Below, piece by piece: positions 60,683-64,000 of a stretch of 64,000 bases of DNA. Made by a program: the position numbers and the translations under genes. The notes beneath the pieces are model-generated. The model was not told the DNA's origin and searched no databases. It saw nothing but the letters and a program-made list of their open reading frames with translations. Source of the DNA: Rutidosis leptorrhynchoides (taxonomy: Eukaryota > Streptophyta > Magnoliopsida > Asterales > Asteraceae); NCBI RefSeq assembly GCF_046630445.1, contig NC_092338.1, positions 339,287,001 through 339,351,000 of the forward strand, written 5' to 3'. The first letter of the stretch is position 1; every line of letters begins with the position of its first letter.

Positions 60683-62935
60683 TGAGCTTTTCTTGTAAGG
60701 TAGTATTTATTATTATTTCTATTATTATTACTATCATCATTATTATCATTATTATTGTTATTTTTAGAAATAAATTTTATTTTACAAAATACATTACAAA
60801 TATATTAATATTACACACTACTAAATTTTTATTTTTAACATGATATTATGTAAGCTATATATAAAATATATTAATAATGTAAATATATATATTCTTATCA
60901 TATATAAATCTTGAAATAAACTTCTATTCTAATATATTATGATAAATGATAAAAGCTATATTATTAAACTACTTTAATAAGTATTTACTCTAATAATATT
61001 AATAAAAGTATTATAGAAATAAATATTTACTACTTAAAGTATATAGGATAAATATAACTTATTTAGTAATATGATATGTAAATTACTAATAACTTGTTAG
61101 TTGTTAATATATGTTTTAATAAGATATACAAATGATATAGGTTCGTGAATCCGAGGCCAACCCTACTTTTGTTCAATGTTGTCATATGTATTTTTACTAC
61201 AAAATACACTAGATGAGTTCATTTGCTCCCTTTTACTCTTTATATTTTTGGACTGAGAATACATGCACTGTTTTAAAGACTGTTTTACAATATTTATATG
61301 CGTGAGTTTCATTAATCCCTTTTTAAATGCTTTTGCAATATATATTTTTGGGACTGAGAATACATGCGCTGTTTTTATAACTGTTTTACGAAATAGACAC
61401 AAGTAATCAAAACTACATTATATGGTTGAATGATCGAAATCGAATATGCCCCTTTTTATTAAGTCTGGTAATCTAAGAATTAGGGAATAGACACCCTAAT
61501 TGACGCAAACTCTAAAGATAGATCTATCGGGCCTAACAAGCCCCATCCAAAGTACCGGATGCTTTAGTATTTCGAAATTTATATCATGTCCGAAGGAGGA
61601 TCCCGGAATGATGGGGATATTCTTATATGTATATTGTGAATGTCGATTACCAGGTGTTCACCATATGAATGATTATTTTTGTCTCTATGCATGGGACGTA
61701 TATTTATGAGAACTGGAAATCTTGTGGTCTATTAAAATTATGAAATGATTATTTATGTTAAACGAATGAACTCACCAACCTTTTGGTTGACACTTTAAAG
61801 CATGTTTATTCTCAGGTACGAAAGAAATCTTCCGCTGTGCATTTGCTCATTTTAAAGACATTACTTGGAGTCATTCATGACATATTTCAAAAGACGTTGC
61901 ATTCGAGTCATTGAGTTCATCAAGATTATTATTAAGTCAATTATAGTTGGATATATTATAAAATGGTATGCATGCTGTTAACTGTCGGTGTAATGAAAGT
62001 TTGTCTTTTAAAAACGAATGCAATGTTTGTAAAATGTATCATATAGAGGTCAAGTACCTCGCGATGAAATCAATTATTGTGAATCGTTTGTAATCGATAT
62101 GGACTTCGTCCGGATGGATTAGGACGGGTCATGAAAGGCATTTTGGTAATTTCATTTGTGGACGGGATAAAGGCTACCAGATCTGTTTGGGTGGAGTCAT
62201 AACTCCATCTTCAACTACTTTATCCTTATCACTTTAAATCTAGAGAGAGACTTTGATTCTTGAGTGAGAAAGCTTAAATCCAAGAGGAAGAAGTTGCTTT
62301 CGGGTCAAATCGCGTGCATTAAAGTTGTTCATCTCATCTCTAGCTTCGTTTTGGTTATAGTGGTACGTTCTAACTTTAATTTCCTTACCTTAATTTTGTG
62401 TAAGGGTTAGGGTTTGAGTTAGTGATGAACATAAAACCATATTTGGTGATTTCGGGTGTTCTTGGGTAAAATGGAGTCATAAAGACTCGATGGTAACTAA
62501 CCTAGGGTTTCAAAAGGTTAATTGATGTTTATGATTTCTAATTGGTTAGTTAATCACTAGCACACCTAGTTAATTAGTAAATGGGTGTTAGATGGGTTAG
62601 TAGATAACCCAAAATGGGTGTGTTGACTTTAAATTAGTCAAAGGGCTAATGATTGACCTAATTGGGAAAATGGGTATGAAATACCCTAATTGTGTAATGG
62701 TTAATGTTGTTGGACCTTAATCACTAGCTTTTAAGTGATTATTGATGGTCTTGACCCTTAAAGGGCGGTTTTGGTGAAAATGGGGCATTTAATGCATTTA
62801 AGTCATTAAATGCACATAAGTGAAATTGTTGGTATTTAGTCCAACTAGTTATGTGGGTTGATTGAAGTACTTATTATATTAGGTACCTCGCTTTGAAGCT
62901 TGCGGAAGTATAAAACCGTCACTAAATCGTTAAAG

Positions 62936-63543
62936 GTGAGTGGAATGATTATATGCATATGTATGTAATGTATTTATTTGTATGCTATGGTATGAACCAA
63001 AGAGCCGGTAGTACCATAGTATGTGCGAGCGTGCTATGATGTGAACCAAAGAGCCGGTAGCGTCATAGTACGTGTGTTATAGTGTGAACCAAAGAGCCGG
63101 TAGCGCTATAGCACGATTTGTTAGGGTGTGAATCAAATAGCCGGTAGCACCTTAGCGTTGTTAGAGTGTGAACCAAAGAGCCGGTAGCACTCTAGCGTGA
63201 GTATGACTCGAGTTGTGATGTGAACCAAAGAGCCGGTAGCATCATGACAAATGCGTATGGTGTGAACCAAAGAGCCGGTAGCACCATGACGCGAGAATGG
63301 TTAACCATGGTTGTGTATTGTTTTGTAGCATATTATATTATGTCGATTACATGTTATTGATTACGCTAGTAGCGGTTTGTCGGAGTTTATTAGCTTTGTA
63401 CTTGAGATGGTATGCTAATTGTATTGATAGCGTGTATGCAGTAAATGTGTAAGTGATTGCAAGTAGGTATATTATATATATATGGGTATAATTATTGCAT
63501 TCACTAAGCTTTGCTTACCCTCTCATTGTTTATCTTTTTATAG
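62936..63543 (+). other. Putative intron inside LTR S2
   Basis: Donor AAG|GTGAGT at 62936 and acceptor TTTTTATAG|GC ending at 63543. The donor context and the 50 bases before the acceptor are strongly conserved with the chromovirus LTR, whereas the sequence between is largely not. Splicing is inferred only. Confidence 0.5.
62982..63292 (+). repeat. Seven-unit stem-loop array in LTR S2
   Basis: Seven copies of the 19-base loop TGAACCAAAGAGCCGGTAG (one copy with two changes) are each enclosed by a different inverted arm pair: CTATGGTA/TACCATAG; CTATGATG/CGTCATAG; TTATAGTG/CGCTATAG; TTAGGGTG/CACCTTAG; TTAGAGTG/CACTCTAG; TTGTGATG/CATCATGA; and ATGGTG/CACCAT with outer GCGT/ACGC. Remaining mismatches are G-T type, which pair in RNA. 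It occupies the same LTR position as the chromovirus array. Confidence 0.9.
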
Positions 63544-64000
63544 GCTCCGGCGTTGACAAGGGTAAGGGCCTTCGATTGGATTAGAGATCCCGCTTGTTGT
63601 ATAGGGGACGCTTTTGGGATGTGATAGCTTTGGAGTTTGACCGAGATTTGGGTAGTTTAACCCCAAACACCATGCTCATAGTGTCGTTTGGAATTTAAAC
63701 TAGTGCGGTCGAAACTCGAACTTTTGTATGAAACTCGTAAAACGGCCGATGTGGGCCCCGTTTTGTAAAACTCATTTTATTATTGAATCGTGTGAGTTTT
63801 AACCATTATAACATATTGTGAAAAGCGTTTCGTTTAAATATGTCGGAAAGTGGGAGATCTTTAATTGAAAATTGACGAAATCGGACAGAACTGAATGTGG
63901 GCCTGTGCGCGCGCACTCCACTGTAAAATAAAATAAAAAAAATTTATTACACGTGTTCGATTGTATATTGGGTTGGGTTGTTACACTTACACAACGCCCC

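Larger units (their letters stand above)
53259..62136 (+). mobile_element. R2: LTR retroelement with a fold-back left end (fossil)
   Basis: Flanked by GGCAT (53254-53258 and 62137-62141) inside solo LTR S2. The right LTR, 58222-62136, is 3,915 bases. The left end is not a normal LTR: 53259-54172 is the reverse complement of 61222-62136, and 54173-54543 is a direct copy of 61766-62136. They join at the shared 9-mer ATGAACTCA. The primer site TGGTATCAGAGCGGTGG (54546-54562) follows. The interior (54544-58221) matches R1. It has only a short Gag-like start and no visible polymerase or integrase, so the element relied on enzymes supplied by another element. The three copies of the terminal 370 bases differ only slightly, so it is young. 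Confidence 0.88.
58222..62136 (+). repeat. 3' LTR of R2
   Basis: Starts TGTGATGACCCGGGAATTTCC and ends GGACGGGTCATGAAA, an unusual terminal AAA; R1 ends TCTCA at this point and S1 ends TTTCA. It contains two TA microsatellites (58613-58686 and 59986-60049), a segment of about 1 kb with CCATCATCACC-type composition (59040-60180) that I do not see in the R1 or S1 LTRs, and a tRNA-like box B segment (60596-60682). Confidence 0.85.
53088..63985 (+). mobile_element. Solo LTR S2, chromovirus type, split by R2 (fossil)
   Basis: The pieces 53088-53258 and 62142-63985 together make a 2,015-base LTR starting TGTAAGACC and ending GGGTTGTTACA, flanked by CTTAC (53083-53087 and 63986-63990). No primer site follows the end, so it is solo. 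It aligns in layout with the chromovirus LTR (2,054 bases): same start, GC-rich palindromes near both ends, GAGTGGAAT-ATTATATGC block, CATTCACTAAGCTTTGCTTACCC block, and similar last 30 bases. Much of the sequence is otherwise diverged. It also has a putative intron (GTGAGT at 62936, acceptor AG at 63542-63543) with its own seven-unit stem-loop array. Confidence 0.88.

Overview
The window is nuclear DNA from a flowering plant, most likely a eudicot. It is AT-rich, has spliced genes with short GT-AG introns, and is filled with nested Ty3/gypsy LTR retrotransposons. The style of the LTR families reminds me of daisy-family genomes, but that is an impression, not a measurement. Only two host genes are visible, both in a 10-kb island at about 42.5-52.2 kb: a four-exon DUF1639-family gene on the + strand (43367-45366) and a twelve-exon gene on the - strand (48016-52156) for a plastid-targeted FMN-binding split-barrel/DUF2470 protein.

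Left part (1-39.3 kb): one nest of elements. The outermost piece is the tail of a + oriented LTR (37413-39312). It appears to be cut by a - oriented element, R1, whose 5' LTR is 33920-37412 and whose interior is 32825-33919 plus 2006-3603. R1 is split by a large Athila-type element (Athila-1, 3604-32819, duplicated target TTTAC) and by the 3' end of a second Athila (Athila-2, up to 2005). Athila-1 holds two later insertions: a young Tekay-like chromovirus in its 5' LTR (5148-14100, also TTTAC) and a solo LTR in pol (18890-22299, TGACT).

Middle (39.3-53.1 kb): retroelement debris, a SINE-like unit, an interrupted hAT-like element, the two genes, a Tourist-like MITE filled with a TTTACG array (46646-47287), and a hAT-type MITE with a perfect 8-bp target duplication inside an intron (50892-51338).

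Right part (53.1-64 kb): a solo chromovirus-type LTR (53088-63985, target CTTAC) was entered by an 8.9-kb retroelement, R2 (53259-62136, target GGCAT). The left end of R2 is a fold-back: an inverted copy of the LTR 3' end joined, at a 9-bp microhomology, to a direct copy. Both outer termini are therefore the same U5 end.

Two observations stand out. First, two related LTR families carry, at the same place and inside a putative LTR intron, an array of seven stem-loops. Within each array the loop is constant and the stems change in a compensatory way; between the families the loop and stem sequences are entirely different. Second, R2 appears to have integrated with two U5 ends. A third pattern is paired GC-rich palindromes in every complete LTR of both the Athila and the chromovirus types, placed just upstream of a TATA-like box in Athila. 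All retroelements are described as fossils; most coding parts are broken.
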